Assembly: GCA_019638015.1 (NCBI GenBank)
Contig: JAHBUP010000001.1
Location: 2,078,424-2,142,423, forward strand
Reading direction: 5' to 3'
DNA from: Melioribacteraceae bacterium
GTDB lineage: Bacteria; Bacteroidota; Ignavibacteria; Ignavibacteriales; Melioribacteraceae
Length of the DNA stretch: 64,000 bases
The position numbers and the translations under genes are program-made. Below the pieces are notes generated by a model, which was not told where the DNA came from, did no database searches, and saw only the letters and a program-made list of their open reading frames with translations. Shown one piece after another: positions 9,717 to 19,480 of this stretch (the stretch's first letter is position 1; each line of letters starts with the position of its first letter).

Positions 9717-12602
9717 ATGTCCCACACTGAATTTTATGATAAGTTTATCGACCGCCATGTCGGTATAAACAATCAAGATCTTGAAAAAATGTTGGCAGTG
9801 ATTGGAGTTTCTTCACTTGATGAATTAATCGATAATACTGTACCCGAAGTAATAAGAAATCGAGAGGAAGTAAAACTATCTGAACCTATGACTGAGATTG
9901 ATTTTTTGACACATCTGCAAAATATTGCTAAAAAGAACCAAGTGTTTAAAAGTTATATTGGTTCAGGATATTATCCAACTATTACACCAGGTGTAATTAA
10001 AAGAAACATTTTAGAAAATCCAGGCTGGTACACCCAGTACACACCTTATCAAGCAGAAATATCGCAAGGAAGACTCGAGGCATTATTAAATTTCCAAACA
10101 ATGGTTTGCGATTTAACCGCAATGCAAATTGCGAATGCCTCATTATTAGATGAAGCCACCTCAGCCGCTGAAGCTATGACTATGAGTTTTTCATTGAGAA
10201 AAGGGAATAAGAAAAATGCGAGTACCTTTATTGTTTCTGATAAAACATTCCCTCAAACAATTGATGTGTTATTAACCAGAAGTGAACCGCTTGGGATTAA
10301 ATTACTAGTAAAGGAAATAAGAGAAGAAGAGTTAACAGATGACGTTTTTGGAATATTAGTGCAGTATCCTAATTCAGATGGAGAGATAATTAATTATGAT
10401 AAATTATTTTCAACTGCAGGAGAAAAAAATATATTTAAAATAGTAGCAGCTGATTTGTTATCGCTAGCACTTCTTAAACCACCGGGTGAGTTCGGAGCAG
10501 ATATTGTTGTTGGTTCAACTCAACGATTTGGTGTGCCAATGGGTTTTGGTGGACCTCATGCGGCTTATTTTGCAACAAAAGATGAGTATAAAAGGCAGAT
10601 ACCCGGTAGAATAATTGGTGTTACAATTGATGCCCATGGAAATAGAGCTTTAAGAATGGCGCTTCAAACCAGAGAACAACATATTAAACGAGAGCATGCT
10701 ACAAGTAATATTTGTACAGCTCAAGTTCTGTTGGCGATTATGGCGGGAATGTATGCAGTTTATCATGGTCCAAAAGGTATATTTGAAATTGCCCAAAGGA
10801 TTAATTCTCTTACTCACTTGCTGGATAATTCTCTCAAGGAATTAAAGATTCAGCAAGTCAATAAAAATTATTTCGACACTCTTAAATTGATGTTGAATAA
10901 TATTGAACAAGTTAATTCAATTAGAGCTGAGGCAGAGAAGAGAGAGATTAACTTCAAATATTCAGAAGATAATACAATTGGAATCAGCATTTCCGAATTA
11001 GACACGCGGGAAAGTATTCTTGAAATTATTTCAATTATTTCTTCTGCACTTAAACTGAAAAATTTTGACTTAAATAATATTTCAAATGGAAAAACTCCAA
11101 TAGAGCCGACGCTATTGAGACAAAGCAAATATTTAACTCATCCGGTTTTTAATTCGTATTACTCTGAAACAGAAATGCTCAGGTATATAAAAAGTTTAGA
11201 GAATAAAGATTTATCATTAACCGCTTCGATGATACCGCTTGGTTCATGTACGATGAAATTAAATGCATCGAGTGAAATGTTTGGAATAAGCTGGCCCGAA
11301 TTCGCGAATCTTCATCCATTCGTACCGATAGAACAGGCGGCCGGTTATATAGAACTAATTTCTGAACTCGAAAAAGATCTCGCGGAAATTACGGGCTTTG
11401 AATCGGTTTCTCTTCAGCCAAATTCCGGTGCTCAAGGTGAGTACACTGGATTAATGGTGATTAGGGCTTATCATAAAAATAATAATGAAGCACATCGAAA
11501 TGTTGTGTTAATCCCTTCCTCCGCACACGGTACAAATCCCGCAAGCGCGGTAATGGCAGGCAATAAAGTTGTTGTAGTAAAGTGTGATGATAAAGGAAAC
11601 ATTGATGTTGCTGACCTCAAAATTAAAGCCGAACAGAATAAAGATTACCTCTCATCATTAATGGTAACGTACCCTTCAACTCATGGTGTGTTCGAAGAAA
11701 GCATAAAAGAAGTTTGCCAGATTATTCACGACAATGGCGGTTTGGTTTATATGGATGGCGCTAACTTGAATGCGCAATTAGGTCTTACCAGCCCCGGCTT
11801 AATTGGCGCAGATGTGTGTCACTTAAATTTACACAAGACATTTGCCATACCACACGGCGGCGGCGGACCCGGTGTAGGTCCGATCGCTGTAAATTCAAAA
11901 TTAAAACCATACTTGCCTTCACACTCCATTGTAAAAGTAGGTGGACAAAAAGGAATCAATGCTGTATCTGCATCACCTTGGGGAAGCGCGAATGTGTTAA
12001 TAATATCTTATGGATACATCAAAATGTTAGGTTCATTTGGATTAAAACATGCTACAAAGGTTGCTATACTTAATGCCAATTATATTAAATCGAGATTGCA
12101 GAATATTTATCCAGTTCTCTATTATGGCACAAATGGTTTTGTAGCTCATGAATTAATTTTTGATTTAAGAAATCTTAAAAGTAGCGTAAATATTGAAGTT
12201 GATGATATAGCTAAAAGATTGATGGATTATGGTTTCCACGCACCGACTGTTTCATTTCCGGTTCCGGGTACAATAATGGTTGAGCCGACAGAGAGCGAAT
12301 CATTGAGGGAGTTGGATAGATTTGTAGAAGCAATGCTCAAAATTCGAGATGAAATTTCATTGATCGAATCGGGAACATTTGATAAAGAAAATAATCCACT
12401 TAAGAATGCGCCTCACACAGCTAAAGTTGTCACTTCTGATGATTGGGATAAAGCTTACTCTCGATCTGTAGCGGCGTTCCCAACTGAGTTCTCTAGATCA
12501 AATAAATTTTGGCCAAGTGTAAGTCGCGTTAATAATGCTTATGGTGATAGAAATTTGGTTTGCAGTTGTTTGCCAATCTCTGATTATGAAGAAGTAAAAT
12601 AA
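9717..12602 (+). CDS. gcvP: Glycine dehydrogenase (decarboxylating), P-protein, single chain
   Basis: P-protein of the glycine cleavage system: PLP-dependent decarboxylation of glycine and transfer of the aminomethyl group to GcvH. At 961 residues it is the fused form with both halves. The PLP lysine lies in [19 protein letters not shown], and the N-terminal half keeps the [10 protein letters not shown] region. gcvT and gcvH are not adjacent. An 8-base gap separates it from the next gene. Confidence 0.97.
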   Translation: MSHTEFYDKFIDRHVGINNQDLEKMLAVIGVSSLDELIDNTVPEVIRNREEVKLSEPMTEIDFLTHLQNIAKKNQVFKSYIGSGYYPTITPGVIKRNILENPGWYTQYTPYQAEISQGRLEALLNFQTMVCDLTAMQIANASLLDEATSAAEAMTMSFSLRKGNKKNASTFIVSDKTFPQTIDVLLTRSEPLGIKLLVKEIREEELTDDVFGILVQYPNSDGEIINYDKLFSTAGEKNIFKIVAADLLSLALLKPPGEFGADIVVGSTQRFGVPMGFGGPHAAYFATKDEYKRQIPGRIIGVTIDAHGNRALRMALQTREQHIKREHATSNICTAQVLLAIMAGMYAVYHGPKGIFEIAQRINSLTHLLDNSLKELKIQQVNKNYFDTLKLMLNNIEQVNSIRAEAEKREINFKYSEDNTIGISISELDTRESILEIISIISSALKLKNFDLNNISNGKTPIEPTLLRQSKYLTHPVFNSYYSETEMLRYIKSLENKDLSLTASMIPLGSCTMKLNASSEMFGISWPEFANLHPFVPIEQAAGYIELISELEKDLAEITGFESVSLQPNSGAQGEYTGLMVIRAYHKNNNEAHRNVVLIPSSAHGTNPASAVMAGNKVVVVKCDDKGNIDVADLKIKAEQNKDYLSSLMVTYPSTHGVFEESIKEVCQIIHDNGGLVYMDGANLNAQLGLTSPGLIGADVCHLNLHKTFAIPHGGGGPGVGPIAVNSKLKPYLPSHSIVKVGGQKGINAVSASPWGSANVLIISYGYIKMLGSFGLKHATKVAILNANYIKSRLQNIYPVLYYGTNGFVAHELIFDLRNLKSSVNIEVDDIAKRLMDYGFHAPTVSFPVPGTIMVEPTESESLRELDRFVEAMLKIRDEISLIESGTFDKENNPLKNAPHTAKVVTSDDWDKAYSRSVAAFPTEFSRSNKFWPSVSRVNNAYGDRNLVCSCLPISDYEEVK

Positions 12603-12610
12603 TATTTTCT

Positions 12611-13027
12611 ATGAATAGTGAAACAGAAAATATTTGCACGATTCTCAAAAAATCAAGATCAATTGCTGTTTATGGGATCTCCAGCAATTCTTCAAGAATA
12701 AGCAGACAAATTGCGTCATTTTTAAAATCTAGCGGATATCATGTCGTTGGAGTTAATCCCTCAATTGATTTGGCTGGGGATATTGTAGTGTATCCAAATT
12801 TAAAAGCAATCCCGCACCATATTGATATAGTAAATGTATTTAGAAGATCCGAAGAAATTCCCGAACTAATAAATGATACTCTGCAAATTAAACCAAACGT
12901 GCTCTGGCTACAAGAGGGTATTAGAAACGATGAAGCTGTAAAACCTATTGTTGAGAAGGGAATTACAGTTATTCAAGATAAGTGTATTGCTGTGTTATAT
13001 AATCATTGCAAAGCTATTGGTAGTTAA
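12611..13027 (+). CDS. CoA-binding domain protein (YccU-like)
   Basis: A 138-residue Rossmann-type CoA_binding domain protein. The N-terminal half has SIAVYGISSNSSRISRQIASFLKSSG, and GYHVVGVNPS and VLWLQEGIRND match the small stand-alone CoA-binding family. Such proteins bind CoA, but their physiological role is not settled. It follows gcvP closely and precedes a surface-protein gene by eight bases. Confidence 0.85.
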   Translation: MNSETENICTILKKSRSIAVYGISSNSSRISRQIASFLKSSGYHVVGVNPSIDLAGDIVVYPNLKAIPHHIDIVNVFRRSEEIPELINDTLQIKPNVLWLQEGIRNDEAVKPIVEKGITVIQDKCIAVLYNHCKAIGS

Positions 13028-13035
13028 TCGGATTT

Positions 13036-14376
13036 ATGAAAAATAACAGCCGGATAAAATATTTATTCATTCTCACTATAATAGTTTTATCCGGCTCTTT
13101 TCATCTCACCCACTCACAAGTTCTAATCGATTCTCTATTCGTTAATAAAAATAGTATACAGATTGACTCAATAATTATCTCCGGTAATGATCTGACTGAA
13201 GAATTTATTATTCGCCGGGAATTGACATTTAATCCGGGTGATACAATTACTTTAAACGATTATATCTTTAACAGAGAGAGGCTTTACAGTCTAAGATTAT
13301 TTTCAAAAGTATTGTTTTTAATTGAAGAAGAAAAAAACTTGCTCAATATTCAAGTAACCGAATCATGGTATATATATCCACTTCCATTTCTGCATTTAAA
13401 AGAAAAATCATTAAAAAAATCAAATTTTGGTTTCTATCTATTAGTTAGGAATTTTCGCGGTCGGAATGAAACGATAAGAACATTTTTTAGCTTTGGATAT
13501 GATAAGTACTTTACAATCATCTATGAGAATCCATCAGTCTTCTTCCAGAATGATATCGGATTTTCTTTCAGCTCATCCTATTCAAAATTTAATAACAGAA
13601 GCATAAAAGCAGAAGAGGCGGCTGGCGGTAATTTTATTTATTATAATTTTTCATTAGGGATTGGAGTTTCTAAGCGATTCGATCAGTATAATATTTTAAC
13701 CGGCTTCGCCGGATACCAATATTTGAAAGCGCCAGTTGCTTTAAATAGGGTTACCGCAAGCGGTAAAAATATTGATCGGGTGTCTTCCTTTGGCGCGGCA
13801 TATTATTATGATTCAAGAGATCTGAAACAGTTTTCTGAAAGCGGAATGCTAACATATATAAGTTATAACGAAAAAGGATTGGAGTCTAAAGAAGTAGATT
13901 ATTCAATATTAGATTATGACTTGCGGTTTTATAAAACTATTACTGAAGATATTTTCGCAAAAATTAGATTAGCAGGAAGAAATTCATTCCGCGATGTTCC
14001 TTTTTATGATCAATCATTTTTGGGATATGACTATATAGTGAGGGGTGAATCGGATAATGAAAGGGAAGACTACAATCTTTTCATGTATTCGTTAGAAATA
14101 AGTTACCCAATAATTAAATCGTGGAATTTGAGTTTGGATTTACCGCTCATTCCGAAAAAATTGACTTCTGCTCGAATTGATCTTTACTTGAGTTCATTTT
14201 TTGATTCGGGGACAACGTTTGGTAAAAATAAAATTATTTCTACCGATGGATATTATTACGGATATGGTTTAGGATTAACTATTTTAGTGCTCCCTTATAA
14301 TGCAATAAGGATGGAATTCGCATTGAACAAAAAAGGTGTAGGAGAATTTTTATTTGGAACCGGTTTTTCTTTCTAA
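13036..14376 (+). CDS. Outer-membrane POTRA/beta-barrel protein (BamA/TamA-like)
   Basis: A 446-residue exported protein. A signal peptide occupies roughly residues 1-28 (hydrophobic LFILTIIVLSGSF, then HSQ). One POTRA-like unit follows (IDSIIISGNDLTEEFIIRRELTFNPGD), then ~300 residues rich in alternating aromatic strands typical of an outer-membrane barrel, ending GEFLFGTGFSF with a terminal Phe. A single POTRA is fewer than in BamA, so this is a smaller Omp85-type relative of unknown cargo. It shows that the organism has an outer membrane. The 3' end overlaps rsmE by 23 bases. Confidence 0.8.
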   Translation: MKNNSRIKYLFILTIIVLSGSFHLTHSQVLIDSLFVNKNSIQIDSIIISGNDLTEEFIIRRELTFNPGDTITLNDYIFNRERLYSLRLFSKVLFLIEEEKNLLNIQVTESWYIYPLPFLHLKEKSLKKSNFGFYLLVRNFRGRNETIRTFFSFGYDKYFTIIYENPSVFFQNDIGFSFSSSYSKFNNRSIKAEEAAGGNFIYYNFSLGIGVSKRFDQYNILTGFAGYQYLKAPVALNRVTASGKNIDRVSSFGAAYYYDSRDLKQFSESGMLTYISYNEKGLESKEVDYSILDYDLRFYKTITEDIFAKIRLAGRNSFRDVPFYDQSFLGYDYIVRGESDNEREDYNLFMYSLEISYPIIKSWNLSLDLPLIPKKLTSARIDLYLSSFFDSGTTFGKNKIISTDGYYYGYGLGLTILVLPYNAIRMEFALNKKGVGEFLFGTGFSF

Positions 14377-15079
14377 TACAGAACTATATTTATCCTCATC
14401 TATTGATAATGGTTATGTTGTTATTACTGATGAGGAGCAGCATCATATCATTAATGTGATGCGACATAAGATTAATGATAATCTAAATGTGACTGATGGT
14501 AAGGGAAACATTTACAATACTGAAATCGTAACTATAACTAAAACGCAACTTACGGCTAAAATTATTTCCACTTTAACATATCCCAACACTTTTCAGAATA
14601 TAATATTCTGCATCCCCAGATTAAAAAATAATGACCGCTTTGAATTTGCGCTTGAAAAGTGTGTTGAGCTGGGCATAAATAGATTTATTGTTTTTGATTC
14701 GGATAGAACTGTAGCAAAGGGTAATAAAATTGATCGATGGCAAAAACTAATTACTTCCGCCATGAAGCAATCGTTGCAAGCCTGGCTACCAACAGTTTCC
14801 TACGCAAAAAACTTTAATGAATTGATGAAACTGGAAGGAAAGAAATTCATCTTCGATCAAAAAGGGGAAATGCGGCTGAATGAAATTATGAGTTCTGGTT
14901 ACTCTACAGAGTTATTAATGAAAGATACTCTCAATTATTTTGTATTTGGACCTGAGGGAGGGTTTTCGAGTGAAGAGTATAGAGTAATGAGTGAAGAGTT
15001 GAAAATTAGATTAACTTCAAATCGATTGAGAAGTGAAACTGCAATTATCACTGCCGCTGTTTTACTATTTACATCTTAA
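14354..15079 (+). CDS. rsmE: 16S rRNA (uracil-1498-N3)-methyltransferase
   Basis: SAM-dependent SPOUT methyltransferase that modifies U1498 of 16S rRNA. The 241-residue protein has the N-terminal PUA-like part (HHIINVMRHKINDNLNV) and C-terminal knot motifs FGPEGGFSSEE and SNRLRSETA, the RsmE signature. The start is TTG at 14354 inside the preceding gene, since the first conserved residues begin immediately. Convergent with the purine phosphorylase gene, overlapping by four bases. Confidence 0.93.
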   Translation: MEPVFLSNTELYLSSSIDNGYVVITDEEQHHIINVMRHKINDNLNVTDGKGNIYNTEIVTITKTQLTAKIISTLTYPNTFQNIIFCIPRLKNNDRFEFALEKCVELGINRFIVFDSDRTVAKGNKIDRWQKLITSAMKQSLQAWLPTVSYAKNFNELMKLEGKKFIFDQKGEMRLNEIMSSGYSTELLMKDTLNYFVFGPEGGFSSEEYRVMSEELKIRLTSNRLRSETAIITAAVLLFTS

Positions 15080-15897
15080 ATTAACTCAATACTTTTTTTG
15101 ATAAGCCGTTCAAAATCCTTTTTTACAATTTCAGCTGTCTCCATTACCTCTTTATGTGAAAGTTTTTGAGATGATAATCCGGCCGCGTAATTAGTTATAC
15201 ATGAGATTGATGAAACTTCTAAACCTAAACTTTTAGCGAAAATTGCTTCGTGAACTGTTGACATTCCTACGGCATCCCCTCCAAATTTCTGAACCATTTT
15301 TATTTCTGCGGGAGTTTCGTATGATGGACCTTTTGTAAACCAATAAACGCCATGCCTCAATAATATTTTCTCTTCGAGAGCCGCGTTCATAATTGAAGAA
15401 TTTAATTTTTCGGAAGGGAAATCTATAAATGAATTTTTTGCTTCAATTGAGGGAAGACTAATTAATAAACTTAATTCCCTCTTTAAATTGATTGCGTTAA
15501 AAGAGGAAGCAAGCATCAAATCACCCGGATGAAAATTAGAATTAACACCTCCGGCGGCATTGGTTAAAATGAGATTGTTAATCTTCAACTGAGCCGCAAT
15601 AACGATTGGCAGCACACATTTTTCAATATCATAACCTTCATAAAAGTGAATTCTTCCCTGAACAATTAAAAGTTTTTTCCCTTTATATTCAGAGAAATGC
15701 AAAAAACCAGAGTGCCCTTGAACTGTTGATTTTGGATAATTATTTAATGAAGAAGTCGCAATGCTTTTTTTTGTATCAACCTTATCGGCAAAATCTCCGA
15801 GTCCACTACCAAGCACAATACAAATATCGGGCTTAAAAGGGGCTTCAGTTTCAATTTGTTTTAACAGTGATTTATATTTTTCTGAAAAGTTTATCAT
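15076..15897 (-). CDS. punA: Purine nucleoside phosphorylase
   Basis: Phosphorolyses purine nucleosides to base and (deoxy)ribose-1-phosphate. The 273-residue protein has the phosphate-binding IVLGSGLGDFAD, the VQGRIHFYEGY motif, LTNAAGG and the base-binding GMSTVHEA region of the trimeric class. It overlaps the transporter stop by four bases at the end of a nucleoside-salvage run, so it probably acts on nucleosides imported by that transporter. Confidence 0.95.
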   Translation of the reverse strand: MINFSEKYKSLLKQIETEAPFKPDICIVLGSGLGDFADKVDTKKSIATSSLNNYPKSTVQGHSGFLHFSEYKGKKLLIVQGRIHFYEGYDIEKCVLPIVIAAQLKINNLILTNAAGGVNSNFHPGDLMLASSFNAINLKRELSLLISLPSIEAKNSFIDFPSEKLNSSIMNAALEEKILLRHGVYWFTKGPSYETPAEIKMVQKFGGDAVGMSTVHEAIFAKSLGLEVSSISCITNYAAGLSSQKLSHKEVMETAEIVKKDFERLIKKSIELI

Positions 15898-17249
15898 GCC
15901 ATAATTCCAGCTAAAGTTGCCGTAAGAAGAGTTGCCAATGTACCTGCGATTAAAGCTCTTATTCCGAGTTTTGCTAAATCACCTCTGCGTTCCGGTGCAA
16001 GTGGGGAGATGCCTCCAATCTGAATTGCGATTGAACTAAAATTGGCGAACCCGCACAATGCGTAAGTTGCCATTAGAATTGCTTTTGGATTCGTAAGATT
16101 TTTTAATTCAATAAGCTTGCTCATATCTAGATAAGCTACAAATTCATTCAATACAACTTTGGTACCGAGTAAACTACCGAAATAATAAGCGCTGTCCCAT
16201 GGAACACCGATGCTGAATGCTAAAAATTGTAGTATTGAACCAAACAAAAATTGAAAGCTGAGAGTCTGATTAAAATTTGCCATTAAATAAGCATTTAATC
16301 CGGTAACATCACCAATTTGTCCCATCAAATAATTTAGTAGTGATATAATTGCAATAAATCCGATGAGCATGGCTGCAACATTAATTGCCAGTTGCATTCC
16401 ATCACTAGCACCCGCAGCAGCCGCTTCAATAACATTGGAAGATGTTTTTTCTACATTAACTTTTACTTTACCTTTAGTTTCGGGTTCACCGATTTCAGGA
16501 ATAATTATTTTTGAGATTAATAACGAAGCTGGTGCCGCCATTACGCTAGCTCCCAGTAAATGGGTCGCGAATAACAATTGCGCTTCTTGTATTGAAATAT
16601 TCATTGAAGCGGCGAAAGATTGACCAAGCATTTGAATGTAAGCCGCCATCACTCCACCGGCAATTGTAGCCATACCGCCAGCCATAATAGTAAGTAGCTC
16701 GCTCTGCGTTAATCCTTTGATAAATGGTTTTATCATCAATGGCGCTTCTGATTGCCCGACAAATATATTTGCTGTATTCGATAGTGATTCTGCGCCGCTG
16801 GTGCCCATCAATCTAGCCATTATCCATGCCATCCCTTGAACTATTTTTTGCATAATCCCAAGGTGATATAACACGCTCATGAGCGTACCAAAAAATATTA
16901 TGGTTGGAAGAACTTGAAATGCGAAAAAAACACCAAGACTTCCTTCATTTCCCGGGCCCAATCCCAGTGTGCCAAAAACAAATTTTGAACCTTCAGTAGT
17001 AAACTGCAGAATTAATACAAAAAAACTGCTAAGAAATCTAAAGAATTCTTTAGGCCAGCCTAGAGGAGAAAAGAATTGAGCTAATTGATCTCCTTTAATA
17101 ATAAAAATTGCGAATGTAATTTGAATTGCTAAACCAGAAAAAACTAACCTCCAGTTAATTCTTCTTTTATTATTTGATAAGAGAAATGCAATACCAAGTA
17201 TTACTGCAATTCCTAATAGTCCTTGTAAAAAATTTAAGAAAAAATTCAT
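15894..17249 (-). CDS. NupC/CNT-family nucleoside transporter
   Basis: A concentrative nucleoside transporter of about 451 residues and roughly ten membrane segments. The ATG at 17249 has GAGGAG five bases upstream (17253-17258); a further in-frame start at 17282 would run into tdk and is less likely. Family signatures include FVGQSEAPLMIKPF, GGMATIAGGVMAAY and the C-terminal GFANFSSIAIQIGG. It takes up nucleosides with Na+ or H+ and is clustered with cdd, tdk and the phosphorylase. Confidence 0.93.
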   Translation of the reverse strand: MNFFLNFLQGLLGIAVILGIAFLLSNNKRRINWRLVFSGLAIQITFAIFIIKGDQLAQFFSPLGWPKEFFRFLSSFFVLILQFTTEGSKFVFGTLGLGPGNEGSLGVFFAFQVLPTIIFFGTLMSVLYHLGIMQKIVQGMAWIMARLMGTSGAESLSNTANIFVGQSEAPLMIKPFIKGLTQSELLTIMAGGMATIAGGVMAAYIQMLGQSFAASMNISIQEAQLLFATHLLGASVMAAPASLLISKIIIPEIGEPETKGKVKVNVEKTSSNVIEAAAAGASDGMQLAINVAAMLIGFIAIISLLNYLMGQIGDVTGLNAYLMANFNQTLSFQFLFGSILQFLAFSIGVPWDSAYYFGSLLGTKVVLNEFVAYLDMSKLIELKNLTNPKAILMATYALCGFANFSSIAIQIGGISPLAPERRGDLAKLGIRALIAGTLATLLTATLAGIMA

Positions 17250-17260
17250 GTACTCCTCAA

Positions 17261-17833
17261 TTATTCTGGGATATAATGACATTTACGGCAGCGCGCTTCA
17301 TAACTATCTGCCGCGCCAACTAATACTCGTTCTTCGGAAATTATTTTGCGTTGGGTTTTATCAGCCGGATTGCCGCATATAACACAAATAGCTAATGTTT
17401 TGGTAATATACTCGGAGATTGCGAGTAATTGAGGCATTGGATCAAATGGAATGCCTTTATAATCTTGATCGAGTCCTGCTATTATTACTCTTTTTCCATT
17501 ATTGGCAAGTTGGTTCACAATGTCAATCAAGTTAGATTTGAAGAACTGTGCTTCATCAATCCCAATAACTTGAGCATTTTTAGAAAGATCAAGAATTTCT
17601 TGAGCATCATCAATCAACACTGAGGGGAGAGATTGTTCGCTATGGGAAACAATTTCTCCGTCAGAATATCGATTATCAATTCTTGGTTTGAAGACAAGAA
17701 CACTTTGTTTAGCAATTTTTGCTCTTCTTAATCTTCTGATTAGCTCTTCGGTTTTACCACTGAACATACAGCCGGCAATAACTTCAATCCAGCCGGTTTC
17801 TTTAGGCATTGAATGTGGTGTAAATTCCATCAT
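17261..17833 (-). CDS. tdk: Thymidine kinase
   Basis: ATP-dependent phosphorylation of thymidine and deoxyuridine in salvage. The 190-residue type II enzyme shows P-loop [11 protein letters not shown], Walker-B-like DEAQFF and a C-terminal zinc site with C-x2-C (CVICG) and C-x2-CH (CRKCH). It overlaps cdd by four bases and precedes the nucleoside transporter by 11. Confidence 0.97.
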   Translation of the reverse strand: MMEFTPHSMPKETGWIEVIAGCMFSGKTEELIRRLRRAKIAKQSVLVFKPRIDNRYSDGEIVSHSEQSLPSVLIDDAQEILDLSKNAQVIGIDEAQFFKSNLIDIVNQLANNGKRVIIAGLDQDYKGIPFDPMPQLLAISEYITKTLAICVICGNPADKTQRKIISEERVLVGAADSYEARCRKCHYIPE

Positions 17834-18237
17834 GGTTTTAAATACTCCTCGCCAAATGAATAGGGAAGCAGCTCATTTAATTTCATCTCTCGCAATTCCC
17901 CCTTTTTATTACTCATAATTACTACCAAATCTTTACCACATAAATCCGCTAAAACTTGTCTGCAAGCACCGCAAGGGGAAATATAATCATCAGCATCACT
18001 CGCAATTGCAATCTTTGTGAATTTTCTTTTCCCGGTAATTACCGCATTAAACACAGCGGTACGCTCGGCACATATTGTTAAACTATAGGATGAATTCTCA
18101 ATATTTGCCCCAATAAATATTTCGCCATCATCTGTTAAGAGTGCAGAGCCTACTCGAAAATTAGAGTATGTTGGCAATGCTTTTGTTTTTGCTTCTACAG
18201 CTAATTCCATCAGTTGTTCATTTGTCATATTATTCAT
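17830..18237 (-). CDS. cdd: Cytidine deaminase
   Basis: Zinc enzyme converting (deoxy)cytidine to (deoxy)uridine. The 135-residue length matches the tetrameric class. [10 protein letters not shown] supplies a zinc ligand and catalytic Glu, and PCGACRQVL the other two Cys ligands. The ATG at 18237 overlaps the stop of the upstream GH27 gene by one base. Confidence 0.97.
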   Translation of the reverse strand: MNNMTNEQLMELAVEAKTKALPTYSNFRVGSALLTDDGEIFIGANIENSSYSLTICAERTAVFNAVITGKRKFTKIAIASDADDYISPCGACRQVLADLCGKDLVVIMSNKKGELREMKLNELLPYSFGEEYLKP

Positions 18238-19460
18238 TATTTTTTTATTAAACGGTACATTGCGACATCATGTGAAGGAACTGTCACATCCAATTTAGTT
18301 TTAGTTGATTTCAATTCTTTTTTTGTCCACAAATCTTTAACTCTATATTCTACTGTTTTAAAGTTAGTATCTTTTTTGAAAATATCATCAACAACATTTT
18401 CATAATTCCAGTCGAATGTAATCATTTTATTTTCTTTGCTTCTATTTAAGATACACATTGCCCAATCACCATTAACAAGTGGCTTGAACCATATTTCTAC
18501 AGAATCTTTTGAGGAATATTTAAATCCTTGAATCCCAAGTGAATCTTGATCAACAGAAATTACATCGCGGTTAGTCAAAATCTCCAAGGTTTCTTTACTC
18601 ATATTTCTAAGATCATTGCCTGCTATTAGCGGTGCTGCCAGCATTGCCCACATTGAGAAATGGGCTCGATCCTCATTTACCGGCATACCATTTCCAACTT
18701 CCATCATATCGGGATCGTTCCAGTGATCTGGCCCGGCATATTTTCTTAATCCATCCTGCATATCTAGAATATACATCACCCCCCACGATTTCCAAGTTCC
18801 ATGATCTTTCACACAATCAAAACAATTAAAGATGTCACCTGTAGTTCTCCATAAATGTCCAATCGAAGCTCCCCATTCCCACGGTTTGTTATTTCCCCAT
18901 TCGCATAAACTAAATACGATTGGTCTGCCGGCTTTGTAAAGCGCATCACGCATTGTTAAATAAGCACCTTCGGCGTTTAATGCTTCAGTATTACACCAAT
19001 CATATTTTAAATAATCAATGCCCCAGCTGGCGTATGTCATAGCATCTTGAAATTCATAACCGCGACTTCCAGGTCTTCCACCGCATGTTTTCCATCCAGC
19101 ATCTGAATATATACCCAGTTTTAATCCTTTTGAGTGAACATAGTCCGATAGCGCTTTCATACCGGAAGGGAAATGTTGAGAATTGGGTTGAATAAATCCG
19201 AGAGAATCTCTTTCACCATGCCAGCAATCGTCAATATTTATATAAATATATCCGGCATCTTTCATACCTGTCGCAACCATTGCATCTGCAGTTTGTTTCA
19301 CTAAATTCTCATCGATATCGCAAGCAAATTTATTCCAGCTATTCCATCCCATTGGTGGAGTAAGTGCTAATCCTTCAAATTTTTGAGCATGATTTGTAGA
19401 GATTAAATTCGTTAAAATTAATAGAACTAAAATGATTCTAAATTTCAATTCATCTTTCAT
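18237..19460 (-). CDS. Alpha-galactosidase, glycoside hydrolase family 27
   Basis: A 407-residue exported GH27 enzyme. A signal peptide spans about residues 1-26 (hydrophobic IILVLLILTNL, then HAQ). The GH27 hallmark TPPMGWNSWN starts the barrel. The nucleophile Asp lies in YLKYDWCN, the acid/base Asp in HWNDPDMMEVGN, and a C-terminal beta domain follows. It removes terminal alpha-galactose residues outside the cytoplasm or in the periplasm. Its placement between a helicase and cdd is odd; the junctions are tight (20 bases and a one-base overlap). Confidence 0.94.
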   Translation of the reverse strand: MKDELKFRIILVLLILTNLISTNHAQKFEGLALTPPMGWNSWNKFACDIDENLVKQTADAMVATGMKDAGYIYINIDDCWHGERDSLGFIQPNSQHFPSGMKALSDYVHSKGLKLGIYSDAGWKTCGGRPGSRGYEFQDAMTYASWGIDYLKYDWCNTEALNAEGAYLTMRDALYKAGRPIVFSLCEWGNNKPWEWGASIGHLWRTTGDIFNCFDCVKDHGTWKSWGVMYILDMQDGLRKYAGPDHWNDPDMMEVGNGMPVNEDRAHFSMWAMLAAPLIAGNDLRNMSKETLEILTNRDVISVDQDSLGIQGFKYSSKDSVEIWFKPLVNGDWAMCILNRSKENKMITFDWNYENVVDDIFKKDTNFKTVEYRVKDLWTKKELKSTKTKLDVTVPSHDVAMYRLIKK

Positions 19461-19480
19461 TTATGTCACCTTTGAATTAT